NCBI GenBank assembly: GCA_036898135.1
Contig: CM072527.1
Coordinates: forward strand, 2,302,373-2,366,372
Direction of reading: 5' to 3'
Length of the DNA: 64,000 nucleotides
Source of the DNA: Oncomelania hupensis
Taxonomy: Eukaryota > Mollusca > Gastropoda > Littorinimorpha > Pomatiopsidae
Numbering within the stretch: position 1 is the stretch's first letter; the number at the start of each line of letters is the position of its first letter. Under the pieces are notes generated by a model. The model saw nothing but the letters and a program-made list of their open reading frames with translations. It was not told where the DNA came from and made no database searches. Shown in pieces: positions 31,199-42,078 of the stretch. A program made the position numbers and the translations under genes.

Positions 31199-33366
31199 GA
31201 AACATGCATGAGATGAGATGAAGACATATGAAACATATTGATGGAACAATGGCCTGTGAAACGTTAACGATGAGATGATGACATGCGAAACATTCATGAT
31301 ATGATGACTGATGAAGCATGATGAGATGATGACATGTGAAACATTCATGATATGATGACCGATGAAGCATGATGAGATGATGACATGTGAAACATTCATG
31401 ATATGATGACTGATGAAGCATGATGAGATGATGACATGTGAAACATTCATGATATGATGACCGATGAAGCATGATGAGATGATGACATGTGAAACATTCA
31501 TGATATGATGACTGATGAAGCATAATAAGATGATGACATGTGAAACATTCATGATATGATGACCGATGAAGCATGATGAGATGATGACCTGTGAAACATT
31601 CATGATATGATGACTGATGAAGCATGATGAGTTGATGACATGTGAAACATTCATGATATGATGACCGATGAAGCATGATGAGATGATGACCTGTGAAACA
31701 TTCATGATATGATGACTGATGAAGCATGATGAGATGATGACATGTGAAACATTCATGATATGATGACTGATGAAGCATGATGAGATGATGACCTGTGAAA
31801 CATTCATAATATGATGACTGATGAAGTATGATGAGATGATGACATGTGAAACATTCATGATATGATGACTGATGAAGCATGATGAGATGATGACATGTGA
31901 AACATTCATGATATGATGACTGATGAAGCATGATGAGATGATGACATGTGAAACATTCATGATATGATGACTGATGAAGCATGATGAGATGATGACATGT
32001 GAAACATTCATGATATGATGACTGATGAAGCATGATGAGATGATGACCTGTGAAACATTCATAATATGATGACTGATGAAGCATGATGAGATGATGACAT
32101 GTGAAACATTCATGATATGATGACTGATGAAGCATGATGAGATGATGACCTGTGAAACATTCATAATATGATGACTGATGAAGCATGATGAGATGATGAC
32201 ATGTGAAACATTCATGATATGATGACTGATGAAGCATGATGAGATGATGACCTGTGAAACATTCATAATATGATGACTGATGAAGCATGATGAGATGATG
32301 ACATGTGAAACATTCATGATATGATGACTGATGAAGCATGATGAGATGATGACATGTGAAACATTCATGATATGATGACTGATGAAGCATGATGAGATGA
32401 TGACATGTGAAACATTCATGATATGATGACCGATGAAGCATGATGAGATGATGACATGTGAAACATTCATGATATGATGACTGATGAAGCATGATGAGAT
32501 GAAGACCTGTGAAACATTCATGATATGATGACTGATGAAGCATGATGAGATGATGACATGTGAAACATTCATGATGAGATGACTGATGAAGCATGATGAG
32601 ATGATGACCTGTGAAACATTCATGATGAGATGATGACCTGTGAAACATTCATGATGAGATGATGACCTGTGAAACATTCATGATGAGATGATGACATGTG
32701 AAACATTCATGATGAGATGATGACATGTGAAACATTCATGATGAGATGATGACCTGTGAAACATTCATGATGAGATGATGACATGTGAAACATTCATGAT
32801 GAGATGACTGATGAAGCATGATGAGATGATGACCTGTGAAACATTCATGATGAGATGGTGACCTGTGAAACATTCATGATGAGATGATGACATGTGAAAC
32901 ATTCATGATGAGATGATGACATGTGAAACATTGATGATGAGATGATGACCTGTGAAACATTCATGATGAGATGATGACATGTGAAACATTCATGATGAGA
33001 TGACTGATGAAGCATGATGAGATGATGACCTGTGAAACATTCATGATGAGATGATGACCTGTGAAACATTCATGATGAGATGATGACCTGTGAAACATTC
33101 ATGATGAGATGATGACCTGTGAAACATTCATGATGAGATGATGACCTGTGAAACATTCATGATGAGATGATGACATGTGAAACATTCATGATGAGATGAC
33201 TGATGAAGCATGATGAGATGATGACATGTGAAACATTCATGATGAGATGATGACATGTGAAACATTCATGATGAGATGACTGATGAAGCATGATGAGATG
33301 ATGACCTGTGAAACATTCATGATGAGATGATGACCTGTGAAACATTCATGATGAGATGATGACCTG
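31199..33366. repeat. 51-bp / 29-bp satellite, left block
   Basis: About 2.2 kb of tandem units. The left 1.3 kb is a 51-bp unit containing GATGATGACATGTGAAACAT, TCATGATATG and ATGACTGATGAAGCATGATG. Toward the right a 29-bp subunit (GATGATGACCTGTGAAACAT plus TCATGATGA) dominates. Because 51 is divisible by three, minus-strand frames stay open for more than 500 codons; these are not genes. The block resumes at 40509. Confidence 0.95.
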
Positions 33367-33370
33367 TTAA

Positions 33371-33396
33371 GACTAGGTGTCAAAAGGTGGTCACAG
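33371..33396 (+). repeat. Left TIR of the OTU transposon
   Basis: A 26-bp inverted repeat partner of 40479-40504, with three mismatches. Confidence 0.88.
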
Positions 33397-33552
33397 AAAA
33401 TTACCAATAATGTCAAAAATGAACTTAGCACAAACAAACTAAATTTTGGTGCAAAATATACCTAATATAATGTACTTTTATATCCTGAAAGGAAAAAGCA
33501 GTGTGACTTTTCATTTTTTAGTTATATATGAAAATGACATAAAAATTTGGAC

Positions 33553-33922
33553 GGTGTCGTACGTTAATGCTGACGGACGCAAGCATAAAAAAATAATAAA
33601 AATATTATTATTTTAATGTAACTGTTTATGCTGCTTTTAAGTTGAAGATAAGAAGCTCTTATTGGTGGATTTAAATCTTGACTTTTAATTTTTTTACTTG
33701 AGTAAATTCATTTTTATGTCCGTCAGCATAACATACGACACCACCAAGAAATTTAGATTTTAAAAAATATATAATATAAGTTATGTTTATACAAAAAAAA
33801 CAGCCACCTCAAGTCTATTCATGCTACTAATATAAGCAAACCAAGAAAATTGGAATAAAATGTATTATTTTGCTTTTGTTTCTTAATATTTCTTTTGGTG
33901 TCGTCTGTTATTGCTGACAGAC
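33553..33922. repeat. Left subterminal motif cluster
   Basis: Three copies of GGTGTCGT-NGTTAWTGCTGACRGAC: 33553-33577 (+), 33718-33742 (-), 33897-33922 (+). Their number, mixed orientation and recurrence near the other end suggest transposase-binding sites. Confidence 0.7.
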
Positions 33923-34698
33923 ATAGTTGTCAATTTATGAGATTTCTTCAATTTATCATTCAAATATGCATTTAATTAATTTGCATTTCAGAGATGATAA
34001 AAAACCCACATGCATGCATAACAAATGAGCTTCTCTAACCAATAAATTTTGATTTCTATAAACAAATGTTTGTTAAGTACCAGATTTAAACTTAAAACAG
34101 AAACGTAAAAGACAACACAAGAAAAACAACAACAAAGTATTAACCAATAGACCAATCAAAACACAAGATATATTTTAATTATTTAAATTTTATTCGAAAC
34201 ATACATAAGAATAAAGAAAATCATTAAAGTAAATGTTTGTTTACATGCACACAACTCACCCAAAAAATCACGCACATTCATGTCTAGAATACATGAAAAC
34301 AGTATAATCCAATGATTCACACAAACCTTCCCAAAGAAATCATACACACATTTGTATCCATCAATAAATGTAGGAAATAGTTCAATGATTAAATAATAAA
34401 TTAAAAGCACATTGTTGAAATCCACACAAATCATCCCAAATAATACACACACGCGCACATAAATCAATACATGTAGAGCTAGATTTATGAAAAGAAAAAA
34501 ATCTCTCTCCCAGCAAAATGACCTTAAACCTTATCTAAGGTGACCTCATTATTTCATAGCTATTCAATAAAGCAGGAACAACTTTTTCTTTTTGCAAACG
34601 GTGCATGTTTTTGAACTCACTACACAGGGACATAACATAGAATGAAAAAAAAAAGTATAAAAAGACTAACTTTGGAAACAAGCAGCACCTATGTATCT
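33923..34698. other. Transposon 3' flank of the gene, AT-rich
   Basis: AT-rich sequence with loosely repeated segments of about 70 bp (CACACAAA...CCCAAA-AATCA) between 34240 and 34450. No ORF with support. It probably contains the 3' UTR and polyadenylation site of the transposon gene. Confidence 0.4.
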
Positions 34699-37600
34699 TT
34701 ACGAGTATTGGTAGTACTGGCAACGCTGTGTGGACATATTGGGAACAATATCAAGGTGAACCTCCCTTACCAGATTCTGCAAAGGTTCCCAGGAGAACTC
34801 TGTGTCATCATTTGCCCAAACCCAGTAGCCTCTTGAAAAAGACATGAATCTGACACAGGCCTCCTCCTGTAGCTCATCAATCTCCAGAATCTGGCAGGGG
34901 TAGGTCTTCTCACACCACTTTGCCAGATAAATGGCATCTTGCTTTGGCATCGTCTTCTCCGACATGAGACAAAGAGGAACCAAATGGTTCAAAGTAGCAT
35001 GCAGAGGGGAGGCAGGAGCCCACATCACTCGAAGCTTTTCTGAAGCATTACATCCTAGAGGTCGGAATATGCGGTTGTAATGTTTCAAATAAGCTGTTGG
35101 GAGTGTCTGAGAATGGATTACAGACTGAACAGGCCTACCCAGAGCAACAGCAGCAGCCATGAATTCCCATAGTCCTGCATAGGTATTCATCTGAGCCATT
35201 TGCAGACACTCCCTTCTGAATGTAAGTTGTGGTGTCTCTAGCTTCTCATGGGACGAGTCTGTACAGAGACGGACAAGCTGCTCTGCATCAGCCCGAGCTT
35301 CTGGCGTACAACAGGGTGACGTCCAATACTGGGCATCAAGAAACAGATGTTCTTCCAAACACATGGCCAGTAGTGTCCTTACCCTCATCTCTACATGAGA
35401 CTGTTCATCACCGTACATCAAAAGGCTAAGGCTTCTAAAGAAGCAGTTGCCGTCTCCATTCACCTCGAGAGGCTTACACCTGCCTCTGACAGCCTGGGGA
35501 AGGAGATCAGAAGCAAGTGTATCCTCAGGAAAGGCACTGATACACTTCGTTCTAGCATTCTGCTTTGGAAGTGGGAATGATGCAACTGAGTGCTTAATCC
35601 TCTCTGCCTCAATCTGCAGCTCTTCAAAAGTGCAACATTTTGCCAACCTCTGCATTGCTGATAAAAAGAAGCTTGCATACTGAGCATGCCATATCTCTCT
35701 ATCCTCTCTATCCTCCTCTGTATCTGATGAAGATGAAACATCTGCAGCTGAGTCAACAGCCAGATCACTGTCAGCATCATCATCCCCAGACTCAGAGGGG
35801 TAGGGGGAAGTTGGACACGAGAGATGCTCAGTATCAAGCTCCTCCTCCTCATCAGACACCTGTGATTCAAGTTGTTGTTCACATATTATCCTTTTAGAAA
35901 CCCAATGGGGAGCAACACTTGAATCACACGAGTCATACTGATCAGCCTTGCAAAATGTGCAAAAACAGGAAAAACCCCTTGTTTCAAGTGTATCCACCTT
36001 CTCTGATCGCAGGTGGTGGAAACGCCTGCAACCTGCAACTGTGCTGACACTAGATGAAGTTATTTCCCTAGTAACATCAGACTGACCAAGATAATGAAAC
36101 TGCCTTGCTTTGTGTTCACACACAGTTTCAGAATTTTGCGCAGTCATTGTATCAGCACAAAGCTGGTACACATCTTTCGCAGAGCGAATATCCACTCCTG
36201 CAGCGATGTGCCTGTTGAGAAGGCGTTTAATGGCTCCACCTGACCAATCCGAATCATTCTTGCCATGCCGAGAGCCAAAAAACACCTTTTCAACAGACAC
36301 ACCAGGATGCACAGATCGTGTAAAGAGCAGGAAAGGCAGTTTACTCTTGAACTGTGCAGCGCAGCCATCACTAGCCAAAATAACTTTTTTCAAAGATGAT
36401 CCCAAGCGCTGCCTCAGAATAGTGACGATGCGGTCAACGCATGCCTGAGTCAGATAGGCTTCGTGCCTGAGATCATCTGAGAAAAAAGCTATTTCCTCTC
36501 TTTTCACACCTTCATTGCAAGGGCACTGGTAGAAAGCAACAGCAGGAAAAAGAGTGACTTGCCTTTGACTGTAATAGGTGCTCTGAGCAGCATCCTGCAT
36601 CTTGCAATTAAAATTTTCAGAGTAATCACAAAACACTAATGCCCACCCACTTGGCAGATCTTTTTTCAATTCCTGCAGTTGCCTCCGTTGCCAATCAGCA
36701 GTGAAGACATGGAGGTATAGAGGCTCCAGCTCTAGCAGCAGACCATCAATACACTCCTGAACAGTACCTGTCTTCTTCACACGATCAAGTCTTGAAACTC
36801 TCTCCTTCACCATCTCCCATTCAAACCAGTTCACTCTCTCATTCACCTTCTCACCAAGCTCTTCTTCCATTCGCTTCTTCACGCCAAACACCCCACACTC
36901 ACCACATTTTCTTTCAACACAATCTCTATTTGGCCACTCCCCCTCAAACATGCACACACTCTCCACCAACAAATCACGCACACATTCACACTTCTCTTTC
37001 AAAAAGCGGTTCAAGGAATGTAGCTTCAGTTTGGGATTTAGGCAAATTTCACACAAACACTGGCGAAATTTGGCCATCACAACTGAAGCTACATTCCGTG
37101 GCCTATAGCGAAAAAAGGTTCTAAGAGAAATCCTCACAGAAGGATGCTGCTTCTTGAAATCGGAGAAGAGTTCTCCTACTGGTTTAAGCAGCTGCCTTCT
37201 GTGAGGATTAGAGGGATCTGGTTGAGAGTTGTCTTCATAGAAACTCTCGACCATCTCCCTCTTCCCATTCCCACCTCGCTTGTACAAAAGCTTTCTTGCC
37301 GCTGGCCTCCGAGACAACCCTACTTTTTTGCAACTTCTACTACCTAACACTTCTTTCAAATGTCTTTTGAAAAGGCAGCTGTTAATGTCTCTCTTCCTAT
37401 TTAAAACAGTCTCAAGGTGATTCCTGATGACTTTGCATGGAGAAAGATCAGGAGTGTGCGAAGTGGCAAAGTCTTGCTCCTCATCCTGCTCCATGTCCAC
37501 TTGGACGCAGGTTTCTTGGAAGCGTTCCAAGCGCTGTGATTCGCGCTTCCTTCGTTGCCGGTCAGCATCTTTCCGCCGTTCTGCTGTCCTCTTTTGGGAG

Positions 37601-37720
37601 CTCATTCGTGCTCTGCTAACCGCCTTGTACTGACGATTCTTTTCTCTCCTCTCATCAGCCTTTCGCACCTCCTGCCGAGTCTTCGGTGGTGATGCTTGCT
37701 TCTTGACGTGCTTTTGGGCC
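34699..37720 (-). CDS. OTU-domain, DDE-like transposon protein, exon 2 (residues 67-1073)
   Basis: Main exon, 1006 codons plus stop, after the acceptor TGATTACAG. The first 100 residues continue the basic coiled-coil N-terminus (RQRRKRESQRLERF). The middle holds an RNase-H-fold-like core: D432 in VFCDYSENF, D518 in ILASDGCAAQFKSK, and RHGKNDSDWSGGAIKRL with D558. It is followed by a Cys-rich RGFSCFCTFC...C segment and an acidic Ser/Asp/Glu linker. Then an OTU cysteine-protease domain starts at NGDGNCFFRSL (D823, C826) and has its histidine at NHLVPL (H979). A C-terminal module reads RGYWVWANDD. All three OTU catalytic residues are present. The DDE assignment rests on motif order and is less certain. 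Frame and splice are intact, so the protein may still be made. Confidence 0.85.
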
Positions 37721-38149
37721 CTGTAATCATTAAAAAAAAAATTAAGAAATACATCAAGAAAAGTACAAATAAGCAGCAAAACTGCTGAGCGCATTAATTG
37801 GTAAAAGGGCTGAAAGCAAATATTACAAATGTTACAAACAAAGTCTTCCGCAGCAACAACCAGCTTCCCTGGGAGATAAATTAAAAAATATTTAATCAGT
37901 TCAATTTATTCATCATTTTCTATCACCTGTACACAAGTAAAATTTTCTCAGATTTTAAAGTTTTCTTTAAAGAAAATTAAATTTAGATAAACCAGCTCCT
38001 CCCATTCAGCTATCAGCTAATTCATTTTATCATAGAATAATTTGATTGAAGTATATTATTATATTTTCACCTCATGCATACAATAGAAAAACTTGTAACT
38101 GTAACATTAAATAAAGAAGGTTAGTCTGGAAAAAAGGAAATGAACTCAC
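37721..38149 (-). other. Intron of the transposon gene
   Basis: 429 bp, AT-rich, GTGAGT donor at 38149 and TTTTTTTTTAATGATTACAG acceptor. Splicing joins a phase 2 codon (CA|G, Gln67) and keeps the frame. Confidence 0.75.
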
Positions 38150-38349
38150 TGAAACTTTTGCTGACGCTCGTTTTCTTTCGCAAGGTAGTCTTTCTTCCTA
38201 ATATCATCCTTAGGAAGTGCAGCAATAGCTTCTCTTCGCGCCTTGTTGCGTGCCTTGGCTTCTGCCAGTTCCTTTGCATATTTGTCCGGATGGAGGTTTT
38301 TGAGTTTCTCCCTTCTCCGTCTGCATTTCTCAGCATTGCTGATGGCCAT
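38150..38349 (-). CDS. OTU-domain transposon protein, exon 1 (residues 1-67)
   Basis: Starts at ATG 38349 (MAISNAEKCRRRREKLKN) and ends at TTTCA before GTGAGT. It encodes a very basic, helix-forming stretch (HPDKYAKELAEAKARNKARR) likely to bind nucleic acid or carry the nuclear signal. The continuous charge pattern across the splice junction and the exact phase match support joining to exon 2. The retained-frame alternative adds only a hydrophobic intron-coded stretch, which is less plausible. Confidence 0.78.
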
Positions 38350-39240
38350 TGCAGAAAATAAAACCTGGAAATAAAATAACGTTTAAAATTTAATTTATAA
38401 CCACAGCATTTGCAGTTTTAGTTTTTTCTTTATTATAAATTAAATGATTTATTAAATAGTGTTTGATCTAGTGCTTAATTAAAAAATCTCTTGACTGTAT
38501 ACAACTGTACAAGTTAAAAGTTGCAGCATTTTCTTGTATTTTATTATAAATAGATGTTAGCCTAAACTTTGTGCTTCTGAATTAATTGTCCTAGCATTAA
38601 AACCTTAAAAATAGGCTTGCAACTTAAGCATTTTGTTACATTTGTGTTCATGTATTTTTGTTTTCAGGCACCTTAACTTCCCAATTGTCTAATATGTTTT
38701 TGAACGTTTAATCATGGTTATAAATGCATGTATAAATTAAACTTAAAGTAAATATAAGCAACCATAAATGTATACAAATAGAATTTGAGGAGGTTGGAAG
38801 GTGGGGGAGTAGAAATGGTACATCATGGTAACCATGCTTTAACATAGGCCCACCCTACTGGTTGAAGAGATGCATGTTACTTAGGCTTTAAATATTTAAA
38901 TTAAATGTCACAGCATTTTGTGTTTATGAATAAAAACTAAGACAAAAACAACTAAACATTGATAAAAGCTATAGATATTTTGATAATTTCACGATTTTGA
39001 ACTAAATTTTAAATTACTCAATCAACCACGAGATGCAAAGATTCAACTGGAAGTGAGAGCCATGTGGTGTTTTAAAAGCTGCTTTACATGATTGCTGAAT
39101 ATTTAGAGCAATCCATTCAATTTGCATGCAAATAATATTGCTTGCATTGCTTTACTAAAGCATTTATATTTCATATAAAACATAATGTTGTTATTTACTA
39201 TAGGCCACCATACTTGAAAACGTATGCTTTCAGACTAGCC
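38350..39240. other. Transposon region upstream of its gene, no ORF
   Basis: AT-rich sequence without supported coding potential. Expected to hold the promoter. No confident TATA element could be chosen. Confidence 0.4.
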
Positions 39241-39249
39241 GTCTAGACC

Positions 39250-40126
39250 GGCGTCGACCGGTAATGTTGACGAAGTATAGCGCTTCGTCAACTTAACAGA
39301 CGACACCATAAAATGATGAAAAAAGGAATAAAATATGCTTTTCAAACAAAGAAAAAAGTAATGCTCTCCAGACGCTTGTGGCCGAGAACAATTTTATTGA
39401 AAGCAATTGAACTAAAAATAACAATAGTTTATTTTTGTTTTATAACATTGATAAAATCATCCTGATCGAAAAACGATCGTGTAGTCCGTTAAACTGACAG
39501 ACTGCAGCAAGTGTAATCCGTTAATCTGACGGACGCTGCCCTGTAGGTCAGATTTTTTAAAATAAGGCCACAAAATCACGACAGTAAACACATTTGAACA
39601 TGCGATGCATTGGCAAAAATGGCAACCTTTCAAAACTTATTTTCCTGCTCTTATCAAATAGTTATCGTACTGATATCAACATTATTCAAGCATAAAACGA
39701 TCATATCTGGGGTCGACCGTTAAAAAAGTGTCGATCGGTAAAATTGAAAAAAACCTGACAGACATACCTTTTTTCTCGAATCAGCTCCGTCAAACACACA
39801 CAGAGGTTGAAAGTGATCGTATTCCGCTTTTGACAAGATTGCAAATGGCGCCAAAGTAGAAAAAAAGTAAAAAAAAGTGGGGGGGTTGTTTTTATTGCAA
39901 AAACAAAAATACCCTGGTGTCGAACGTTAATCTGACAGACAATTTTTAGGTCGAATTATTTGGAACTTATCGAATTTCAAAACCAAAACTTGATATCAGA
40001 AGAGAAAAGAAGCACTTTAGAGATTACAGTGACGTCACAGATAATCTCTAAACCAAAACGCACACTCTCAAAGCAACCTTCGAAATTTTGTTGACCCCCT
40101 GACGGATGGTCTTAACGAACGACACC
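39250..40126. repeat. Right subterminal motif cluster
   Basis: Copies or near copies of GGTGTCG-NCGTTAATCTGACRGAC at 39250-39275 (+), 39286-39307 (-), 39479-39502 (+), 39511-39534 (+), 39727-39762 (+, longer spacer), 39915-39939 (+) and 40099-40126 (-). The first two form an imperfect palindrome with a perfect GTTGACGAAG/CTTCGTCAAC core. Confidence 0.7.
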
Positions 40127-40478
40127 AAAACTTTAAAATATTTTAAAAGTATTTTTCACTAAAATATATCGATTTCAGTGATTTGCAACGTTAATTTGGT
40201 CGGTTATGAAGTATGTTTTAAAAGATGGGTTAGCATTTTTGAAGCTATGCAAAGTTATTTAAAGAACAAGAAAGACTGAGGCAAACGTTCCGATTTCCGG
40301 TCCCCCCAAAATGGCCAATTTTCGACAATTGTAGTCAATATCATCAAAATAAAAAATATTTAAAACTTCATCTTGCTCATTCTGCTTTTTCAATCATTCC
40401 ACAACACAACTCAAACATCACAATCATGGTATAATGTTTTGTTTCTTTATTTTATTCCAACAATTCCTATATACCCCT

Positions 40479-40504
40479 CTGTGACCACGTTTTGGCACTT
40501 AGTC
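40479..40504 (-). repeat. Right TIR of the OTU transposon
   Basis: Inverted partner of 33371-33396. Followed by the TTAA duplication and then the resumed satellite. Confidence 0.88.
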
Positions 40505-40508
40505 TTAA

Positions 40509-41090
40509 ACATTCATGATGAGATGATGACCTGTGAAACATTCATGATGAGATGATGACCTGTGAAACATTCATGATGAGATGATGACCTGTGAAACATT
40601 CATGATGAGATGATGACATGTGAAACATTCATGATGAGATGATGACCTGTGAAACATTCATGATATGATGACTGATGAAGCATGATGAGATGATGACATG
40701 TGAAACATTCATGATATGATGACCGATGAAGCATGATGAGATGATGACCTGTGAAACATTCATGATATGATGACTGATGAAGCATGATGAGATGATGACA
40801 TGTGAAACATTCATGATATGATGACTGATGAAGCATGATGAGATGATGACCTGTGAAACATTCATGATATGATGACTGATGAAGCATGATGAGATGATGA
40901 CATGTGAAACATTCATGATATGATGACTGATGAAGCATGATGAGATGATGACCTGTGAAACATTCATGATATGATGACTGATGAAGCATGATGAGATGAT
41001 GACATGTGAAACATTCATGATGAGATGATGACATGTGAAACATTCATGAAACGATGACCTGTGAAACATTGATGATGAAATGACCTGCGA
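40509..41090. repeat. 51-bp / 29-bp satellite, right block
   Basis: Continuation of 31199-33366 beyond the transposon, about 0.6 kb. Units degenerate after 41045 into AGATGAC(C/A)GGTGAAAC sequences up to about 41300. Confidence 0.93.
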
Positions 41091-41403
41091 AAAATTAAGA
41101 GTGAGATGATGACAGGTGAAGCCAAGATGGACGAGAAGATGACTGGTAAAACACAGATCATAATAAAAAGATGATCAGTGAAACATAGACCTTATCAGTA
41201 TGAAGGTGACTGCTAAAACCAAGATAAGAAGACGATGGTGAAACACTGATTTATGGGAAGATGACAGGTTAACCAGAGACCAACCAAAAAGCTGATGTTT
41301 CACCTCAGAACTGCACCAAATTTAAATAATAAAATAATACTTTAGTACAGAAATTGCCTAAAAATATAACAGGAGGTGGAGAAAATGGTCGAAGCCAATT
41401 AGA

Positions 41404-41413
41404 CTGGGGACTA

Positions 41414-41484
<71 letters not shown>

Positions 41485-41570
41485 ATATACATACATACAT
41501 ACATACATAACTTTTATAAAGCACGTTTAATAAAATAAGCTCAAAGCGTGTTTCAAACAAACAAAAAAGT
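41404..41570 (-). mobile_element. (AAT)n and family C 3'-end-like segment
   Basis: A 75-bp AAT run and a CATA run abut TTTTATAAAGCACG...GCTCAAAGCGTGTTTC. This resembles the AAGCGC...CTCAAAGCGC 3' end of the dispersed family seen at 51700. Confidence 0.5.
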
Positions 41571-41837
41571 AATTAAAAAAAATAATAATAAAAACATTAC
41601 AAAATGTTTTTTAATAAATAAAAAAACAAACAAAAAGTAAAACACTTACAATGAAGGAAAACCACAAAAGAGATACATATTGAAAATTCTCTCACTCACA
41701 CGCACTCGACAAAAAAAACAAAAAAAAAGAAGAGACAAGGTCTGTGAAACTATCGCGCACCCCCCCCCCCTTTACCCCCCACAACGCACACACGGCCATC
41801 GGCAGGAACAGAGGAAGCAAAAAATAGTGTCAAGATT

Positions 41838-42078
41838 TTAATTTCCAGATAGATAAACCTGACAGAGATAAGTTTTAAGATTTCTTTTGAAGGAGAACAA
41901 AGTGGATGATTTCTTAAGAATGTCAGGCAGAGAATTCCAGATAAGAGGCTCTTGGACATGAAATGACCTGTAACCACATATTTTCAGAGAGTATTTTGGC
42001 ACTTTCGAAAGTTTTGCTCCAGAGGATGAAAGCGATCGAGATGGATTGTAGCTATTCAATTTGGATGAAAAATATAAT
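41838..42078 (-). pseudogene. C-terminal remnant of a LINE ORF2, split by the RTE insertion
   Basis: Reads YFSSKLNSYNPSRSLSSS...GYRSFHVQEPLIWNSLPDIL...FKRNLKTYL then a stop. The R-S-F...aP-x-W-N-x-L-P...FK-x-x-LK-x-x-L pattern is the usual C-terminus of CR1/Jockey-type ORF2. The frame continues for a few residues (GLTLPL) beyond the RTE element at 45443-45460 when one copy of AATATAAT is removed. Confidence 0.7.

Larger units (their letters stand above)
33371..40504 (-). mobile_element. 7.1-kb DNA transposon with TTAA target site, encoding an OTU-domain protein
   Basis: Terminal inverted repeats of 26 bp (left GACTAGGTGTCAAAAGGTGG..., right GACTAAGTGCCAAAACGTGG..., 23 of 26 identical) are flanked by TTAA at 33367-33370 and 40505-40508. 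Removing the element and one TTAA rejoins a satellite unit in register, where the canonical unit has TGAA. The insertion is therefore directly demonstrated by the sequence. It carries one spliced minus-strand gene and about ten subterminal motif copies. TTAA duplications are known for piggyBac and Kolobok elements. The encoded protein does not look like either as far as I can tell, so the superfamily is left open. Confidence 0.88.

Noticed and set aside
30971..32677. 568- and 498-codon minus-strand frames
   Set aside because: They are satellite units whose length is divisible by three. No gene-like start, splice signal or sequence diversification was seen.
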